DNA of 64,000 nt from Candidatus Poribacteria bacterium (GCA_018644665.1 JABGQA010000081.1:62001-126000), one strand, 5' to 3'; positions 52,045-61,239 are shown, counted from the first letter of the stretch. The notes: a model not told the origin generated them from the sequence alone. A program made the numbers and translations.

Positions 52045-52968
52045 CTAGCGAGCCCGCCGCCTTCCCGCGACCACCGGCACAGGATTCAGAGCCGGCGCGA
52101 CGTTGGGGTTGTCGCGTTGCGTCTGGTACGCCCAGTCGAACGTCACGACCAGCGGCTCCGCCTCCGTGACGCGGACCTTCGCGTAGTGGCCCTCCGGCGT
52201 GACGAACGCGTACACGTGCTCCGCGACGATCTCCGTCGAGAATACCGTGTAGCCCTGTGTGGGTACTGAGTCGATGGACCACAGCTCCTCGTGGAAGCCG
52301 AGATCCTGCATGAGGACGTCTTCGTGGTCCGAGAAGAAGTACGGGATGCCCGCCTCCGCGTCGAACCAGTACGCGATGTCGACGTCGTCGTCGAGCCAGT
52401 TGTCACCGTCAGCGTCCCAGTCGACCGGCCCGTCCTCCGCCTCGGAGAACCGGAAGCCCGACGCCTCCGGGTCCACGCCGAACTCGTGCAGCTCTACGCC
52501 GTCGCCCTCGGGCCGCGGGGTGGACTCGGCCGAGTCGCGACTGCGGTCACTCGCGTTCCCGGCCTCATCGATGGCGGCAACGGCGTAGTAGTACGCGGTC
52601 CCGTTCTGCGGCGTGTCGTCCAGGTAGTCCGTCGCCGCAGGCCCAACGGACCCGATGACGGCGAACCCCTGCCCGGCCCGTCGGCTGCGGAGGATGTCGT
52701 AGCCGTCCAGGTCCGGCTCCGGGTTCGCGAGCCACAGAACCACGACCTCGCCATCGCCCGTGATGACGGACACTCCGCGTGGCGCGGACGGCGCGTCCAA
52801 GTCAGCGGCGCCGTCCAAGCGCGCTTCGAGATCCGCGATCTTCGCCCTCGCGGTACCCAACTGCGTTTCGAGTTCGCGGTATTCGACTGTGTCGGTGGGC
52901 GATGTCCCATCGCCGCAGCCCAGGGCCAGCAAGACAACCGACAGCAAGGCAATGTGAGCGGCGCGCAA
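52045..52968 (-). CDS. Lipoprotein with coiled coil and fibronectin type III domain
   Basis: TTG at 52968 has GGAG eight bases upstream and directly precedes a good lipobox (VVLLALGC, Cys18); a GTG at 53004 is less likely. The product is about 307 residues. A short coiled coil (YRELETQLGTARAKIADLEARL) is followed by an FN3 domain (APRGVSVITGDGEVVVLWLAN, GYDILRSRRAGQGF and TAYYYAVAAIDEAGNASDRS). The C-terminal 130 residues are beta-rich and acidic (DGPVDWDADGDNWLDDDVDIAYWFDAE), possibly Ca-binding. It is cotranscribed with, and 47 bases downstream of, the agarase-like gene. Probably a surface glycan-binding lipoprotein. Confidence 0.75.
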   Translation of the reverse strand: MRAAHIALLSVVLLALGCGDGTSPTDTVEYRELETQLGTARAKIADLEARLDGAADLDAPSAPRGVSVITGDGEVVVLWLANPEPDLDGYDILRSRRAGQGFAVIGSVGPAATDYLDDTPQNGTAYYYAVAAIDEAGNASDRSRDSAESTPRPEGDGVELHEFGVDPEASGFRFSEAEDGPVDWDADGDNWLDDDVDIAYWFDAEAGIPYFFSDHEDVLMQDLGFHEELWSIDSVPTQGYTVFSTEIVAEHVYAFVTPEGHYAKVRVTEAEPLVVTFDWAYQTQRDNPNVAPALNPVPVVAGRRRAR

Positions 52969-53015
52969 GGCAGCGTCTCCAGATACGGGAACGGGTGACG
53001 GCACGTCGGCGGGGC

Positions 53016-55133
53016 CTAGCGAGTCCCGGCATCGCGGTAGCGCGTGGCATACATCGCATACCCCACGTCACGGACTGCGCTGATGGTCTCAGGATACGGC
53101 GTGTCGGCGATGTCGAGGAAGCCGATCTGGTAGTTCTCGCCGTCGCCGCGCCCGGTCGTAGCCTGGTCGCCGAACTGGAACCAGTGCGTGCCCACGATGT
53201 GTGGGTTGGCCAACGCTCCGTTCACGTAGTCGCGGTACGCCTCCGCACGGGCGTCCTGGCTCTCCGTGGACTGGAGGCCCGTGTGGAACATGCCGCGGTC
53301 CAACGCGCCGAAATGGAACTCGCCTATGATGATCGGGATGTCGAGATCCAGCGGCGGCGCGAAGTCGGCCACGCTCCGGCGGTACAGGTTGTACGCCACG
53401 ACATCGCAGTGCTTCGCGGCGGCCTGCACGGCCACCGGGTTCGCCCACGCGAACCGACAGCCGAGGTATAGCTGGTTGGGCGCCACGCGCTTCAGCGCCT
53501 CGCGGATGACGCGGAAGTACCGGTCAGCGATCGTGGCGTTGATGGCGCGCAGGTCGTCGCGCGCGGATTCCGTCGGTGGCTCGTCACGCGACGACAAGAG
53601 CGCGTCCCACGACCCGTGCTCGACTCCCCACGCCTCGTTCAGCGTCGCGATCTCCCCATGCCGCTCCCGCAGTTCCGACACCGCCGCGATCTTCGCCGGC
53701 TGGTTCGGCGGTGACATGAGCGCAGCGCTTGCGAGGGCCGTCTCGTCGCCCCAACTCAGTTCGTTGTCGACGAAGTAGCCGATGCACCACGGGTCGCCCG
53801 CGGATTGGTCCGCTTCACGCTCCATGCTCTCCGCAATCCCAGCGACGAAGCCGTCGTCGAAGGGGTCGGGGAACTTGCGCCAGAACCCCTCGCTACCCTC
53901 GATGTCTCGGCCGCGCGTGTTCAGTGTCGCCACGTAGGGCGTTCGTCGGAGTCGGTAGATACCCGGGTCGGACCAGTTCGCGATCGTGTTCAGACCCCAG
54001 CTACGTAGACGCCGGTGTGCGCGCTCCGCGAACAGCTCGCGCCAAGCGTCGCCGTATTTGCGCGCCAGGTTCGCCGCGCCGAGGTTGTAGTCACGGTATC
54101 CGTCCCGCCCGGCGTAGTACCCGTGCGGGCCCCAGTTGCCCCAACCGTAGAACGCGGCGAGGGGAGATGTCTCCACCGGCAGATCGGCGAAGTAGTGCTC
54201 TCGATCCGTGATCGGCGTTGTCCCCGTCGTCGGCCGGACGCAGTCGACGCCGTGCGACCAGAACAGCCGCCCGTTCGGATCGACCAGCCACCACTTGCCC
54301 TCGACCTTTTCGACGCGGAAGAAGCCGGTCGCGTCGAGTTGCGGGCCGGCTGCCCATCCGCCGTACTCGTCGCGCTCGTCTGGGCCAGGCTTCGCGGCAA
54401 GCTCGGTGTCCTCGGCCTGACGTCGCGACACCAGGTCCTCGTCTGAGTGCACCTTGCCCGGCCACTCGGCGTGCGCGAACTGGCCGTACCGGTCGATGAA
54501 CGGGTAGAAGTCGTCTACGGGCATGTCCAGCCACTCAGGCTGCGCCGCGGCACCGGCCGCCGTCACCGACATGATGTCGACGACATGCGCAGACTCAAGG
54601 CCCGCGTCGTCCCGTGTGGTGAAGATGATGAGCTGCGTAACCACCGACGGGTCGATGCCCTCGCTCTTGGAGAATCCGCCGGGAAAGCCGCGCATCCCGT
54701 ACAGCCCTTCTGCGAGGGCGCCGGGCAAGACTCCCCGCAGCGGCGTGTTGAGCGTGATCACCGCTCCTGGCGGCACGGTGGCCCGGGTGGTCAGGCTGTT
54801 GGTAGCTCCGTCGCCTCCGGGATTGTCGACGCGGCAGAACACCACGACCGAGTCCTCGCCCGAGTTCCGCACATCCACCTCTATCCGGGCATGCTCGGAC
54901 AGATCCCACGCCGCCGCTGGCGTGAGTCGCACCCCCGGCCACCGTCCCCGCGCACCGGTCTCGAACCGCAGCCCCCCGCCGGGCAGCGTCGACATCTCGA
55001 CATCCTGCGCGGCGACCTGGGGGAGTTCAGCCTCGTCGGTGAAGGCGAAGAGGACGCGGTCGGATGCGCTCGCGATGACCGCGACGGCCGTCGCGCACGA
55101 TAGGCTAAGCATCTTCAGTCTCCAGCGTCGCAT
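53016..55133 (-). CDS. Exported agarase/GH50-like glycoside hydrolase
   Basis: ATG at 55133 has GAGG six bases upstream; a longer frame runs up to 55262 and includes a repeat region. The 705-residue protein begins with a signal-like segment (LSLSCATAVAVIASAS). A beta-sandwich of about 200 residues follows (TRATVPPGAVITLNTPLRG), then a GH50/GH5-like barrel. Catalytic acids are Glu458 in DNELSWG and Glu605 in IIGEFHFGALDRG, the retaining pair of beta-agarases and related enzymes. WWLVDPNGRLFWSHGVDC, NTIANWSDPGIY and THWFQFGDQATTGRGDGEN are family landmarks. It probably cleaves galactans such as agarose or porphyran outside the cell; substrate not proven. Confidence 0.8.
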   Translation of the reverse strand: MRRWRLKMLSLSCATAVAVIASASDRVLFAFTDEAELPQVAAQDVEMSTLPGGGLRFETGARGRWPGVRLTPAAAWDLSEHARIEVDVRNSGEDSVVVFCRVDNPGGDGATNSLTTRATVPPGAVITLNTPLRGVLPGALAEGLYGMRGFPGGFSKSEGIDPSVVTQLIIFTTRDDAGLESAHVVDIMSVTAAGAAAQPEWLDMPVDDFYPFIDRYGQFAHAEWPGKVHSDEDLVSRRQAEDTELAAKPGPDERDEYGGWAAGPQLDATGFFRVEKVEGKWWLVDPNGRLFWSHGVDCVRPTTGTTPITDREHYFADLPVETSPLAAFYGWGNWGPHGYYAGRDGYRDYNLGAANLARKYGDAWRELFAERAHRRLRSWGLNTIANWSDPGIYRLRRTPYVATLNTRGRDIEGSEGFWRKFPDPFDDGFVAGIAESMEREADQSAGDPWCIGYFVDNELSWGDETALASAALMSPPNQPAKIAAVSELRERHGEIATLNEAWGVEHGSWDALLSSRDEPPTESARDDLRAINATIADRYFRVIREALKRVAPNQLYLGCRFAWANPVAVQAAAKHCDVVAYNLYRRSVADFAPPLDLDIPIIIGEFHFGALDRGMFHTGLQSTESQDARAEAYRDYVNGALANPHIVGTHWFQFGDQATTGRGDGENYQIGFLDIADTPYPETISAVRDVGYAMYATRYRDAGTR

Positions 55134-55184
55134 ACTCGTCCTCACTCGTTCGCGCATGGGTAGTGCTCGTCTGGCGCGTGAGCG

Positions 55185-55214
55185 GCCGCCATGCCGCCAT
55201 GCCGCCATGCCGCC
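55185..55214. repeat. Octanucleotide tandem repeat (GCCGCCAT, 3.75 copies)
   Basis: GCCGCCAT is repeated three times plus a partial copy. It lies 52-81 bases upstream of the agarase start, on the plus strand. On the minus strand it contains in-frame ATG codons (GGC GGC ATG GCG), so unit-number changes could alter an upstream reading frame or promoter spacing. The exact unit is seen in the sequence; a phase-variation role is only a possibility. Confidence 0.7.
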
Positions 55215-55360
55215 CGGCGCACGACTATTGTACATGTGCCCAAGTTTGCCGCGCGGCGCCACCTGCGCGGCCTATCGCGGCGAGGGAGCGCGAGCCAAGA
55301 GCTGTGTACGCCACGAGAGGGTCCGGCGCCCCGCGTGTCCGACGCCATTCCGTGGCAAGC

Positions 55361-56548
55361 TCACGGCGTCCATCGTGAGGCGCTTGCCCCGCGTTCGCGG
55401 CGCTCGCGGCGGAGGAACGCCCGATACGCCTTGCGACTGGCCCGCGTGTCGATCCGTCGCACCGCCTTCGACAGGGCGAGGCGGTCCTCTGCCGGGTGCG
55501 TTCCCAACGCGGCGATCAGCGCGGGAGTTACGGCGCGCATCTCCGGGGAGTCTCCCAATTCACGGCTCAGGTTCAGGAGTTCGTGGTCCGCGAAGATGGC
55601 CGTCGGTCTGTCTTGGCCGGCCGACAGACCGGTCAGTAGGGCGAGGACCCCAGGGAGCCGGTCAGGCGCGATGGCAACGATCGCAGCCGCGACCGGAGGC
55701 CGCTCGGAGTTGTGCTCGTGCAGGATGGCAAGGAGGCCGTCGACGGCCGGCGCCGCGCGCGGGCCCAAGTCGCGCAGATGTTCGACGGCCCGCGAGGCGG
55801 GCCCTTCTTGGTCTCCACGGACGGACAGCACCAGCGCGTCGAGCGCGCCGACGTGCGGTCGTTCAGACACGCGAGCCAACGCCCCCGCGATCTCTGTTCG
55901 GTCCGCGACCCAGAGCCACCTGCCGTCCAGTTCTACCCAGTAGCCAGGGACGTCTGGATGCAGTAAGCGCTCCAACTCGTCCGCGGCCGCAGCCGCGTGG
56001 ACGCCCAACATGCCCGCGGCTTTGGTAGCGCTTGCGGCAACTCTCGGGTCGTCGTCCGTGATCCACCCACACACGGCCGCGATCACTTCAGGTGTGGGCG
56101 CGTCGATCGACGCCAGAGCGGTCAACAGGCTTTGACGGTAATGGCTTAGACGTGGCGCGTCACGCAGCGCGGCCAGCAGGATGGGCGCGATGCGCGCCGG
56201 CAGCATGGAATCCAAGGCTCGAGAGTCCGTAGGCTTCTCGGCCTTCGCCATCCAACGGCGATGAGCCAGGGCGCTCGCGGCGCGGTCCCTCGAGGCCCGC
56301 GGGTGGACATTATCGCCATGGACTATGATCTCGGTCAGGGCGTCGATCACGGCGTCGGTGTCCCACCCCGCTGTCGTCGGGTCGACTCGGACTCGCGCCG
56401 ACCTACCCTCTCGGAAGGCGGTGATGAACTCGTCGGCCCCCACAACTGTGTCGGGACCACGTCCGGTGGGTTCGCTGCAGCAAGACAGCGCGAGCGCGAA
56501 GGCCGACGCGAGAAGCGTTGCACGACACGGCCGCGATGAAGTTGACAT
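55361..56548 (-). CDS. HEAT-repeat lipoprotein, paralogue 1
   Basis: ATG at 56548 and lipobox ALALSC (Cys23). The 395-residue protein shares its whole layout with the next gene upstream: SRALDSMLPARIAPILLAAL, TPEVIAAVCGWITDDDPRVA, ATKAAGMLGVHAAAAADELERLL and ASRAVEHLRDLGPRAAPAVDG are HEAT-like helix pairs. The C-terminus (RIDTRASRKAYRAFLRRERRE) is also conserved between paralogues. HEAT proteins form scaffolds; no enzyme motif is seen. It is the last gene of a five-gene leftward operon started by PadR, 47 bases from its paralogue. Confidence 0.85.
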   Translation of the reverse strand: MSTSSRPCRATLLASAFALALSCCSEPTGRGPDTVVGADEFITAFREGRSARVRVDPTTAGWDTDAVIDALTEIIVHGDNVHPRASRDRAASALAHRRWMAKAEKPTDSRALDSMLPARIAPILLAALRDAPRLSHYRQSLLTALASIDAPTPEVIAAVCGWITDDDPRVAASATKAAGMLGVHAAAAADELERLLHPDVPGYWVELDGRWLWVADRTEIAGALARVSERPHVGALDALVLSVRGDQEGPASRAVEHLRDLGPRAAPAVDGLLAILHEHNSERPPVAAAIVAIAPDRLPGVLALLTGLSAGQDRPTAIFADHELLNLSRELGDSPEMRAVTPALIAALGTHPAEDRLALSKAVRRIDTRASRKAYRAFLRRERRERGASASRWTP

Positions 56549-56595
56549 GCGCGCCGGGGCTCCGTTTCAGTGGGTCGACTCTGGCGCTAGGCGCC

Positions 56596-58143
56596 TCATT
56601 CCGAGCCGCTCTCCCGCGCCTCGATGCGTTCGCGGCGCACGAACGCGTTGTATGCCTTCCGGGCCGCTGGGCCGTCGATTCGCCGCAGGGCCGCGGCGAG
56701 CCCGGCGCCGTCCGACGCCGGCCGCGCCTCGAGAGCGGCGACGAGCGTTGAGACGACCGCAGGCGACTCTGGCAAGCGTCCAGGCACTGGACCGTCATTC
56801 TGGCTAAGGTTCACGAGTTCCCGATCGGCAAACCTGGCGTCGGTTTCGTCTCCCGACACAGCCAGGTTCGCGAGCAGGGACACGACCGTAGGCAGCAGCG
56901 CCGGTGAGGTGGCGACGACGGCCGCGGCCACCCGAGGCCGGCGCAGGTCCTTCTCGCGCAGGATCGCCATGAGATCGTCCGCGGCCGGCCCGGCGGCGGG
57001 CCCCAGATCCCGGAGTACCTCTACCGCGCGCCTGGCGGGCCCGTCGTTTTCGCCGCGCGCGATTTCTGTCAGCACCGCGAGCGCCCTAAGGCGTGTGCCT
57101 CCGGAGATGCCGACAATTGGGACAACGAACTCGGGCACGCCGCGTGGCGGGCCTGAGCCCCCCGCGCCCTGCCGGGAGTCTTCGCGGTGAATCCACTTCA
57201 GACCTGCGACCAGTTGGTCGACCGCGCGGGCGACCTGTACATCCTCGGACGCCGCGCGGCCCACCAGCGTGGCGAGAACTGCGGGCGTCCGGTCTGGCGC
57301 AACCGCGACGATGGCGCCCACTACGCGTAAGACGTTGACGTCACCGTCGGCCAGCGCGTCCATGAGAACGTCGGCAGCCGGCCCGGCCCGCGGCCCGAGA
57401 TCCCCCAGATGCCGAATAGCGCGGTCCCCGGACCCCTCGCTGCGTGCGGCCTGGATCAGCACGTCGAGCGCTTCTGGGTGAACGCGCTCCGACACCCGGG
57501 CCAGCGACGCGGCGACTTCCAGCCTTCCGTCCCACCGAACGCCGGCGCCGTCCCAGCTGACCAATCGGCGGATGCCGCCGGCGCCCAACATCCGCTCGAG
57601 GTCGACGGCCAGCTCCGCCGCGTGGTGACCCAACATGCCGGCAGCCTTGACGGCGTCCTTGGCCACGCTCGGGTTGCTGTCCGTGAACCCTCGCCGAACG
57701 GCCGCGACGATCTCCGGCGTGGGCTCGTCGATGGGACCGAGCGCGAGCAACAGCGCTCCGCGGAACTGCGGCCATTGTGGCGTGTCTTCCCTCAACGCCG
57801 CCAACAGAATGGGCGCGATACGCGCTGGTAGCATGAAGTCCAACGCACGCGAGTCGCTGCGCCTCTCCCACTTCTGAATGCCCCAGCCCATGGACAGGTT
57901 CAGAGCGGCGCGCGTTCGGCGTTCCTCATCGTGGGCGATGACGTCGACGTACGCGTCGATGACGCTGTCGTTGTCCCACCCGGAGTCCCGGTCGTAGCCC
58001 CTGTACCCTGTCGGCGCGCTGCGTCTGATCTCGGCTACGAGCTTGTCGGACGCCTTGCGACCCGCCGGCCTGCAACTGATGAGCGAAAGCGCGAGAGCCA
58101 ACGCCAGGAGCGTGGCAAGACGGCTGCGGGACGATGATGACAT
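56596..58143 (-). CDS. HEAT-repeat lipoprotein, paralogue 2
   Basis: ATG at 58143 begins a signal with lipobox ALSLISC (Cys24); a much longer frame upstream is antisense-like. The 515-residue protein has more HEAT units than its paralogue: SRALDFMLPARIAPILLAAL, TPEIVAAVRRGFTDSNPSVA, AVKAAGMLGHHAAELAVDLERML, AIRHLGDLGPRAGPAADVL and AVEVLRDLGPAAGPAADDL. The region of about 100 residues with GGSGPPRGVPEFVVPIVGIS breaks the repeat. It lies 17 bases downstream of the membrane protein at 58161. Likely an envelope scaffold in the PadR operon. Confidence 0.85.
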   Translation of the reverse strand: MSSSSRSRLATLLALALALSLISCRPAGRKASDKLVAEIRRSAPTGYRGYDRDSGWDNDSVIDAYVDVIAHDEERRTRAALNLSMGWGIQKWERRSDSRALDFMLPARIAPILLAALREDTPQWPQFRGALLLALGPIDEPTPEIVAAVRRGFTDSNPSVAKDAVKAAGMLGHHAAELAVDLERMLGAGGIRRLVSWDGAGVRWDGRLEVAASLARVSERVHPEALDVLIQAARSEGSGDRAIRHLGDLGPRAGPAADVLMDALADGDVNVLRVVGAIVAVAPDRTPAVLATLVGRAASEDVQVARAVDQLVAGLKWIHREDSRQGAGGSGPPRGVPEFVVPIVGISGGTRLRALAVLTEIARGENDGPARRAVEVLRDLGPAAGPAADDLMAILREKDLRRPRVAAAVVATSPALLPTVVSLLANLAVSGDETDARFADRELVNLSQNDGPVPGRLPESPAVVSTLVAALEARPASDGAGLAAALRRIDGPAARKAYNAFVRRERIEARESGSE

Positions 58144-58160
58144 GTGCGACGTAGCCCCTC

Positions 58161-59444
58161 TCAGGCGGGTCGTTCGCGTAGATCGTCTCTCTCGCGCACG
58201 GCTTCGGGTCGCATCGTGCCGAGCAGCAGGGACGAAGCCACAACAGGCGTCAGGGCCATGCCCGCCGCCTGGCAGTACTGCGCCACCTCGACGAGCCCCT
58301 CGTAGCGGTTGTCCCAGACGGCGATCGCCGCCACGACGCCGAGGGTCATCAGCGACATTACGATGGCGGCATGGAGTAGGACTGCCAACCCGGTCGTGCG
58401 CAGCAGCGAAGCTCGCCGCCACCAGCGCACAGCGCGGTCCATCGCGCGAAGCGCACGCGGATGCCTGCCCTGCGACACCCGGAACGCGATGACGCACGCG
58501 GCGCCGGCGACGATGATCTGCGTGCCGACAAACGCCGCGACCATCTGTTCGTAGGTCGCAAGCGCGTGCCACGCCAGCCCTGCGGCGAGCGCGCCAAGAA
58601 GCCCGGCAACCACCCCGACTAATGTCACCGAGAGCAGACCGACGAGCATCCATCGCAGACGCCGCGTCCACGCCATCGCCGCCTCTCGGTCAGACGCGGG
58701 AGAACGAGCTACGGGCCTGCGTCCGCAGTGCGCCCACTGCAGGAGGGCTATCGTTGGTCCGACGACAGCGAGCGCCACGAGCGCGAGAACCCCAAAGAGG
58801 TCGGTGAACACTGTCGGCCCGCTGGCTTCGTGCAACTGAGCGAGGGAAGGAGGCAAGGGCGCGAGCGACGCAACACCGACGACGGCCGACGCCCCCACAA
58901 AGGCGAGCCGTGCGCGACGCGAGACCACCAGCGCCGTGCGCCTGCGAGCAACGAGAAGGCCGATGCGCGCGACGAGCCGACGCGGGCGAGCGCGAGACAT
59001 CACCGCGACAGCGGCGAGCGCGGCCAGAGCCCCAGATCCGGCAACAGCCATCACGGCGGCAAACACCGATCCGGCGGCGACACCCGTCGCCATGAGAGCC
59101 AGAGCCGACAGGTCCATGACCACCGAAATCGACGCAACGGTGGCAGACGCAGCGAGGGAGCCCGCCAGCATGCGGCGCATCCTTCGGCGCCACACGCGAG
59201 CGGGGTCCAACTTCGTGTATTCCGCGGCCATCGCACTTGGCGACCCTACGGCCGCGATCGCGTCCACTGCCGCCCGTTCCTCCGCCACTCCGTCGGCGAC
59301 GCGCGCGGCGATCCCCTCGCGCACGTGCGTCTCGAGTTCGTCGATGTCCTCGAGCAGAATCTCGTCGTGTTCGGCCAGGGAGCAGCGCCAGAGGGCGATC
59401 TGATCGGAGGCATCGGCCGTGATCGCGACTGTGTCGTGCGCCAT
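58161..59444 (-). CDS. HAAS/DUF1700-type membrane protein, paralogue 2
   Basis: ATG at 59444. The first 80 residues are a helical, acidic cytoplasmic domain (WRCSLAEHDEILLEDIDELETHVREGI, then MAAEYTKLDPARVWRRRMRRML), the same as in its paralogue and of the DUF1700/HAAS kind. About eight to ten hydrophobic helices follow (LALMATGVAAGSVFAAVMAVAG, LSVTLVGVVAGLLGALAAGLA, AIVMSLMTLGVVAAIAVW). DUF1700-type proteins often pair with PadR regulators and signal from the membrane. It lies 29 bases after its paralogue. No enzyme residues are visible. Confidence 0.82.
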   Translation of the reverse strand: MAHDTVAITADASDQIALWRCSLAEHDEILLEDIDELETHVREGIAARVADGVAEERAAVDAIAAVGSPSAMAAEYTKLDPARVWRRRMRRMLAGSLAASATVASISVVMDLSALALMATGVAAGSVFAAVMAVAGSGALAALAAVAVMSRARPRRLVARIGLLVARRRTALVVSRRARLAFVGASAVVGVASLAPLPPSLAQLHEASGPTVFTDLFGVLALVALAVVGPTIALLQWAHCGRRPVARSPASDREAAMAWTRRLRWMLVGLLSVTLVGVVAGLLGALAAGLAWHALATYEQMVAAFVGTQIIVAGAACVIAFRVSQGRHPRALRAMDRAVRWWRRASLLRTTGLAVLLHAAIVMSLMTLGVVAAIAVWDNRYEGLVEVAQYCQAAGMALTPVVASSLLLGTMRPEAVRERDDLRERPA

Positions 59445-59473
59445 CTATCTTCCACCGGAACCGATGTGAACAG

Positions 59474-60736
59474 TCAGGCGCGGGATACCGGCGCCCTGCG
59501 GTCTTGCCTACGGCGCAGCGCGCTACTCCGCGAATCACTGTCCCGCCACAGTAGCCAACAGATCAGCGTGAGCGCGAGCACGGGGGCGCCGTTCGCGCTC
59601 GCGTGTGCCCAGTCGCGCTCAATGTCCGGGGCGCCGCCGTAGCGCATCCCCGCGAAAGCGTCGATCGCGAGGAGATACAGCGCGTGCTGGATGCGCACGC
59701 ACACGATGTAAGCCGTGGCCGCGACCAACCCGGAACGCAGCAGGCCCGCGGCGAACCAACTGAGCGCGACGTCCAGATGCCGCGTTAGAGGTAATCGGCG
59801 GCGGCCACTGGCCACTGCGACAGCCGCGGACGCCGCCATAGCCGTCACGATGTACGGCGCGCCGTGCGCGAGTGATATCTGGCCCAGCGATGCGCCCGAG
59901 TGCCACGTGAGATCGGCGGCGATCCGGCCAGCGTGGTGCAGACACGGGGCGATTAGCGCGACCACCTGGCCGGCGAGCATCCACCGAACGCGGCGCGACC
60001 ACAGAGGGTCGTCGCGATCTGCCAACCCCGCGCGCCTCTGGGTCCGTTCCCGATGCGCCATCCACAGCGCCACGGCGATGAGTATCGGTGGCAGTGCGAT
60101 GTAACAGGCGCCTTGGAACGTCCCCGTCGCCGCGCCCCTGTCGAGTGTCCGCCCGGCGGTGTGATGCGCGACCTGAAGGATCCGTCCTGACCACTGCAGG
60201 ACGCCGACGAGCATCGCCACCGTTGCGGTCGCGATCGCCCAGGGACGCGCCGCCAGGAAACCCCACGCTCGCGCCAACGCGGCCCGCTCCTCCGACAGGC
60301 CGGGGCGCGGGAGCACGACCGCGGACGCCAGGAGCAGCGCGAGACAAGCGATCGCGAAGGCATAGTAGATGCCGACACTCGACCCTGGGCCCCAGCCCGC
60401 TGCGAGTAACGGAACGCGCGCGCCGTGAACCGCCACGAGCACGGCCACGGGGCCGATCAGGGCGCCGGCGAGCATCCTCCGCAAGCGCCGCCGCCACACG
60501 CGGTTGGGGTCGATCTTGGCGTATTCGGCGGCGATGTCGGCGGGCGTACCCAGATCGCGGATGGCATACGCGGCGGCCTCCGACTCGGGCAGGCCCTCGG
60601 CAATCTGCGCCTCGACGGCCGTGCGGACGTGCGCCTCCAGTTCGTCGAGATCATCGCGGAGGAATTCGTCGTGCGCCAGGAGCGAGCGCCGCCACGCCGC
60701 GATCTCCTGCGCTGAGGTCGCTTGCGGGTGGCTCAT
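59474..60736 (-). CDS. HAAS/DUF1700-type membrane protein, paralogue 1
   Basis: ATG at 60736 overlaps the PadR stop by four bases (ATGA), so translation is coupled. The 420-residue protein starts with the same helical domain (WRRSLLAHDEFLRDDLDELEAHVRTAV, IAAEYAKIDPNRVWRRRLRRML) and then about nine membrane helices (AIACLALLLASAVVLP, AIATATVAMLVGVLQW, LVAATAYIVCVRIQHALYLLAI). The clear family similarity to the next gene shows tandem duplication. The PadR pairing suggests stress-induced membrane function; its target is unknown. Confidence 0.83.
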   Translation of the reverse strand: MSHPQATSAQEIAAWRRSLLAHDEFLRDDLDELEAHVRTAVEAQIAEGLPESEAAAYAIRDLGTPADIAAEYAKIDPNRVWRRRLRRMLAGALIGPVAVLVAVHGARVPLLAAGWGPGSSVGIYYAFAIACLALLLASAVVLPRPGLSEERAALARAWGFLAARPWAIATATVAMLVGVLQWSGRILQVAHHTAGRTLDRGAATGTFQGACYIALPPILIAVALWMAHRERTQRRAGLADRDDPLWSRRVRWMLAGQVVALIAPCLHHAGRIAADLTWHSGASLGQISLAHGAPYIVTAMAASAAVAVASGRRRLPLTRHLDVALSWFAAGLLRSGLVAATAYIVCVRIQHALYLLAIDAFAGMRYGGAPDIERDWAHASANGAPVLALTLICWLLWRDSDSRSSALRRRQDRRAPVSRA

Positions 60737-61059
60737 GCCGGTCCCCAGACTTTCTCCAGCGTCCCGTGGACGGCGCCCCACTGCCTGCGCTCGGTCGCAA
60801 GGGCTTCTGCTCCATCGCCATTGATCTGGTAGTACCGTCGGCGACGTCCGGCGTCGGACACACGCCACTCCGAGACGATGAGTCCATCCGCCTCCAAGCG
60901 TCGCAGGACCGGATACAACATGCCGTCCGTCCACGCCAACTCGCCGTCAGACAGTTCCCGCACGCGCTTGATGATCTCATAGCCATAGCTCTCGCCCTGC
61001 GCAAGGATGCCCAGGATGAGCGGTCGGGACGACGCTGCGACGAGATCCTTAGTGACCAT
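60733..61059 (-). CDS. PadR-family transcriptional repressor
   Basis: A 108-residue winged-helix protein of the small PadR type: SRPLILGILAQGESYGYEIIKRVREL, then DGELAWTDGMLYPVLRRLEADGLIVSEWRV (recognition helix and wing) and RRRRYYQINGDGAEALAT. PadR proteins sense phenolics, drugs or membrane stress and repress neighbouring genes. It is first in the five-gene operon and overlaps the next gene by four bases. The promoter region at 61094-61147 holds a perfect 8-bp inverted repeat that fits self-repression. Confidence 0.92.
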   Translation of the reverse strand: MVTKDLVAASSRPLILGILAQGESYGYEIIKRVRELSDGELAWTDGMLYPVLRRLEADGLIVSEWRVSDAGRRRRYYQINGDGAEALATERRQWGAVHGTLEKVWGPA

Positions 61060-61093
61060 TTGCTCCCAACGTGGCTCCGCGTGGGCGCGCCCA

Positions 61094-61142
61094 ATACATA
61101 GCAGCGCAAGGTATGGTCAGGATAGCTAGCAGTTCTATGTAT
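61094..61142 (-). promoter_or_regulatory. Inverted repeat around the padR promoter, possible PadR operator
   Basis: ATACATAG at 61094-61101 and CTATGTAT at 61135-61142 are exact inverted copies 33 bases apart. They flank the -10 box and overlap the -35 box, and they have the ATGTAT-like core seen in several PadR sites. Binding is not shown; it fits autorepression. Confidence 0.5.
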
Positions 61143-61147
61143 GTCAA
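61119..61147 (-). promoter_or_regulatory. Strong sigma-70-type promoter of the PadR operon
   Basis: On the minus strand TTGACA (61142-61147) and TATCCT (61119-61124) are separated by exactly 17 bases. The -35 is a perfect consensus. The start site would fall near 61112, about 50 bases before the padR ATG. This is the best consensus promoter seen in the window. Confidence 0.75.
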
Positions 61148-61239
61148 GGTTGGGCCCCTGCCCACCGTGCTCGCGGTGGGCTATGTCTTGCGCGGCGACG
61201 GCGGCGGACGCACGCGAAGGCATCCAAGGGTAAGGGGCC

